From: Paludibacter propionicigenes WB4
GTDB lineage: Bacteria; Bacteroidota; Bacteroidia; Bacteroidales; Paludibacteraceae
Assembly (NCBI RefSeq): GCF_000183135.1
Contig: NC_014734.1
Span: 3,100,001 to 3,164,000 of the forward strand
Direction of reading: 5' to 3'
Length of the DNA stretch: 64,000 nt
Positions 61,460 through 64,000 of this stretch are shown piece by piece; the first letter of the stretch is position 1, and the number at the start of each line of letters is the position of its first letter. Below the pieces are notes generated by a model. The model did no database searches. It was not told the origin of the DNA and saw only the letters and a program-made list of their open reading frames with translations. Made by a program: the position numbers and the translations under genes.

Positions 61460-62833
61460 ATGAATATCAATCAATTCAATAACATATTCTTTATCGGTGT
61501 AGCCGGTACCGGTATGAGTGCCATTGCTCAATATCTACGGGGTGTAGGCAAAAATGTAAGTGGTAGCGATCGCTATTTTTTACCTGATACCTATAACGAA
61601 ACCCGTGAGAAACTGGAAGCAGAGGGCATTCTGTGTTTTTTGCAGGATGGAAGCGGCATTACCGCCCAAACCGATTTGGTGGTAGCGTCTACCGCCATAG
61701 AGGATACCGTTTTTGAAGTGCAAAAGGCCAAGGAGCTAAACATTCCCATTCTGCGGCGTTCGGAAGTGCTGGCACTGATAGCTGAAAGCAAGAAAACGAT
61801 AGCGGTAGGAGGTACTTCGGGAAAGAGCACTACTTCTGCTATGATTTTTGATATCATGCAATATGCTGGACTGGAACCTAGTATCATAAGCGGTGCCGGG
61901 CTGACCAGCATTATCCGCGAAGGAAAAATAGGAAATGCCAAAGTGGGCAAAGGCGAATGGCTGGTGATAGAAGCCGACGAGAGTGATGGCTCTATCGTGC
62001 AATATCACCCCGAAATAGGTTTGCTGCTTAATATTGATAAAGATCATCAGGAGATTGATGAGCTGATGGAGATTTTTGGGACTTTCCGCGATAATACGAA
62101 AGAGATTTTTATCACCAACCGATCCAATAAACTTGCTGCGAAACTTTCAGTAGCAGCGGCCAATGATTTTGCAACAGCAGCGAGCGAAGGTGCAGGTTAC
62201 ACGGGTACGGACTTTGTGCAGAATGGCTTGCATATTCAGTTTAGTATCAATGGCACTACAATAAAGATGAACACCGTGGGAGCGCATAATATGGAGAACG
62301 CGTTGGCGGCACTGGCGGTAGTACACCGCTTGGGAGTGAGCTTTGATACGGCTGCCGAAGCGTTGACACAATACGAAGGAATTTATCGCCGCCACCAGAT
62401 TATCGGCGAAAAGCATGGTGTGTTGCTAATTGACGACTACGCGCATAATCCGGCTAAATGTGCTGCTTCTATTGCGGCCTGTCAGCCGGTAGCGCCGAAG
62501 TTAATCGCATGGTTTCAGCCGCATGGTTATAAACCTACCCGTTTTTTGCGCGATGATTTTGTACACGATATTGCTGCCGTTTTACGCCCTCAGGACGAAA
62601 TATGGATGAGCGAAATCTTTTATGCAGGTGGTTCGGCTGTGAAAGATATTTCGGCTAATGACCTGATAGAAGACCTGAAAAAGCTTGGCAAAAATGCTTT
62701 TTTTGTAGAAAACAGAAACAACCTGACAGAAGCCATAAAACCGCATCTCGAAGCGCAAACGGTTTTACTGCTTATGGGAGCCAGGGATCCTAGCCTGGAA
62801 GTATTTGCCAAAGAGGTTTTCGATAAATTGTAG
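61460..62833 (+). CDS. Mur ligase family protein, MurC-like
   Basis: A 457-residue ATP-dependent ligase. IFFIGVAGTGMSAIAQYLRG is the UDP-binding loop of MurC, VGGTSGKSTTSAMI the ATP loop, and LIDDYAHNPAKCAASI the late substrate motif. It resembles MurC (UDP-MurNAc-L-alanine ligase) more than Mpl, because Mpl has a different N-terminal loop (GICGTFMGG). As the dcw cluster is not here, it may be a second MurC paralog with a peptidoglycan-recycling role; that is inference. Confidence 0.85.
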   Translation: MNINQFNNIFFIGVAGTGMSAIAQYLRGVGKNVSGSDRYFLPDTYNETREKLEAEGILCFLQDGSGITAQTDLVVASTAIEDTVFEVQKAKELNIPILRRSEVLALIAESKKTIAVGGTSGKSTTSAMIFDIMQYAGLEPSIISGAGLTSIIREGKIGNAKVGKGEWLVIEADESDGSIVQYHPEIGLLLNIDKDHQEIDELMEIFGTFRDNTKEIFITNRSNKLAAKLSVAAANDFATAASEGAGYTGTDFVQNGLHIQFSINGTTIKMNTVGAHNMENALAALAVVHRLGVSFDTAAEALTQYEGIYRRHQIIGEKHGVLLIDDYAHNPAKCAASIAACQPVAPKLIAWFQPHGYKPTRFLRDDFVHDIAAVLRPQDEIWMSEIFYAGGSAVKDISANDLIEDLKKLGKNAFFVENRNNLTEAIKPHLEAQTVLLLMGARDPSLEVFAKEVFDKL

Positions 62834-62843
62834 AAGCAATTAT

Positions 62844-63473
62844 TTAATGGTCAACGACTGTAAACCGAAGGATTGTTTTTAATTTTTCCGGGGCTGTCTT
62901 TCGGGCATCTTTCAGGTAAATTTCCCGATGTATTTTACTTTTTCGGTTCAATCCGTTGGCTTCGGCATAAGCTTCCATGCGGGCAAAGCTCGCAGGCTCA
63001 TCGTCGAAACTTCCTGTATGAAGCATTTGCACACAATTGCCTTCGGTAATGGTTTCAAAATTTACGTTCGAGAACAGAGGATGCGGTTTCTTTTTAGCAA
63101 CGCGTTCAATGACTTCTGCTGCGAACTCGGGTGTGACAAATTCTGGCTGACGAATCATTAGGTTGAAAACCAGTGCATCTTTGTCCAGTATTTCCATTGA
63201 TTTTGCGCGGGCTTCCTCTTTCAAATCCCATACACCTTCGAGCGGATATATACTGTATTCAAAATATCCATCGGGAGCAAGGCCTTGTCTGGGGGACATT
63301 TTTACGCCATACGACAGCGCATATAAAACGCTGATATACTCTCCAAATTCAGGGCTGTTCGGATTTCCTTCACCCCGAATACTGAAAAAATTCATTGCCG
63401 GAATGCTTATCTTTTCAGGTTCACCTTTTGGAGCATAAAACTGTTTTTCTGATTTTTTCCAATCGTGTTTCAT
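62844..63473 (-). CDS. GyrI-like small-molecule-binding protein
   Basis: A 209-residue protein with the SOUL/GyrI-type beta-sandwich pattern (ISIPAMNFFSIRGEG, FEYSIYPLEGVWDL, GNCVQMLHTGSFDDEPASFARM). Stand-alone GyrI-like proteins bind or hydrolyse hydrophobic small molecules and are often beside AraC-type regulators, as here. Start set at MKHDWKKSEKQ (63473), because the upstream extension is formed by a palindromic repeat. Confidence 0.82.
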   Translation of the reverse strand: MKHDWKKSEKQFYAPKGEPEKISIPAMNFFSIRGEGNPNSPEFGEYISVLYALSYGVKMSPRQGLAPDGYFEYSIYPLEGVWDLKEEARAKSMEILDKDALVFNLMIRQPEFVTPEFAAEVIERVAKKKPHPLFSNVNFETITEGNCVQMLHTGSFDDEPASFARMEAYAEANGLNRKSKIHREIYLKDARKTAPEKLKTILRFTVVDH

Positions 63474-63488
63474 ACATAATAAATAAGA

Positions 63489-63536
63489 ATCCCTAGAGGG
63501 GAATATGATATTATAATCATTTTCCCCTCTAGGGAT
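63489..63536. repeat. Perfect palindrome between the two GyrI-type genes
   Basis: ATCCCTAGAGGGGAA (63489-63503) pairs exactly with TTCCCCTCTAGGGAT (63522-63536), with an 18-base loop. It resembles the CCCCTAAAGGGG core of the hem operon elements. Confidence 0.85.
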
Positions 63537-63541
63537 GGGTG

Positions 63542-64000
63542 TTACATACTTTTTACCGGTATACAAATGTCCAGCACAAATTTATGCTCGGGATGATTTT
63601 CAGGGTCGGCATAATAATACTCATACGGATTTCCTTCGCCGGGTTCGTAGCCGCTTTCGGTCATCCACACACACATGGTGTTCCATGCATTTTCAAATTC
63701 GGTTACGTCAATCTCGAAATGACCAACGGCATATCGTCCGCCTTTGATAGTTAGTTTAGCAATTTCTCCTTCTACAGCCACCTCTTTATCTACCACCAGA
63801 CAGGCGCTCTGGCGTACTTTTCCTATTTCTGTCACCGACGGATCGTCGTGATAAACGGTTGCCGTGTGCGAGTCTTTGCCTATCAATCCGCGTGGCCCGG
63901 CAAATTGCATTAGTTTGGTATACGCAAGGTGAATCTCATTAAATGCACCAGTGTGCCTACAATAAATAGCCTGCATATCAGGCAATTCTTTTACAATAAC
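63542..64000 (-). CDS. GyrI-like effector-binding domain, probable C-terminus of an AraC-family regulator (partial)
   Basis: The minus-strand frame is open to the window edge, so only the last 152 residues are seen. ELPDMQAIYCRHTGAFNEIH, then FAGPRGLIG and SACLVVDKEVA, are typical of the GyrI-like ligand-binding half of AraC-type regulators (Rob/MarA style). DNA-binding domain would lie beyond 64000. The TTG at 63983-63985 is not a start. It is upstream of the stand-alone GyrI protein and may control it. Confidence 0.78.
   Translation of the reverse strand, partial: VIVKELPDMQAIYCRHTGAFNEIHLAYTKLMQFAGPRGLIGKDSHTATVYHDDPSVTEIGKVRQSACLVVDKEVAVEGEIAKLTIKGGRYAVGHFEIDVTEFENAWNTMCVWMTESGYEPGEGNPYEYYYADPENHPEHKFVLDICIPVKSM

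Overview
The window reads as a chromosome segment of an anaerobic, AT-rich member of the Bacteroidales. Evidence: the promoters carry the Bacteroidetes -7 element TAnnTTTG (most often TATCTTTG), Shine-Dalgarno sequences are mostly absent, and the gene families are typical of the phylum (HU_rel-type histone-like protein, SusC-like regulatory domain on an outer-membrane barrel, LytTR membrane regulator, TPM/LemA pair). The 1154-residue Cas13b at 33284-36748 agrees with my memory of the Paludibacter propionicigenes Cas13b used in published ortholog comparisons. I therefore think the source is Paludibacter, probably P. propionicigenes, but this is recall and not a search result.

Layout. 1-14478 is a tetrapyrrole supercluster. 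Cobalamin/siroheme genes (cbiG end, cobJ, cobK, cob(I)alamin adenosyltransferase, precorrin-2 dehydrogenase, SUMT) run on the plus strand. They converge at 4142/4145 on a complete haem operon on the minus strand, read in the order hemA-hemC-hemD-hemB-hemL-hemE-hemN-hemH-hemG. 14891-17358 holds sulfur assimilation (metY, cysK). 17530-31564 is mostly housekeeping: ABC-F, KilA-N protein, rubrerythrin, mnmD, PAP2, rpsO, waaA, hisS, a LytTR regulator, patatin and an aspartate aminotransferase.

31668-36748 is the accessory island. An MNT/HEPN gene pair lies beside a CRISPR array of nine good 36-bp repeats plus one decayed terminal repeat, followed by a convergent cas13b (type VI-B). No cas1, cas2, csx27 or csx28 candidate is present in the window. 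An HU-family gene and about 1 kb of non-coding, hairpin-rich DNA follow.

38391-64000 holds an aldo/keto reductase, a PAS-HTH regulator, pgk, mdh, a large outer-membrane barrel, a Fur-family regulator, an Omp85-like barrel, a glycosyltransferase, a degenerate Rieske-like lipoprotein, LemA/TPM, FKBP and murF. Then comes an Rrf2-YceI-porin-YceI block with a shared 21-bp operator, a ferritin-VIT iron transporter, a MurC-like ligase and two GyrI-like proteins, the last cut by the window edge.

A second theme is that many gene junctions carry paired, inverted, hairpin-forming repeats that abut, and sometimes enter, the reading frames (hemB/hemL, hemD/hemB, rbr/mnmD, cysK/metY, the two GyrI genes). 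A 203-bp six-hairpin inverted repeat lies before the aldo/keto reductase. No tRNA, rRNA, insertion sequence or known riboswitch was recognised.
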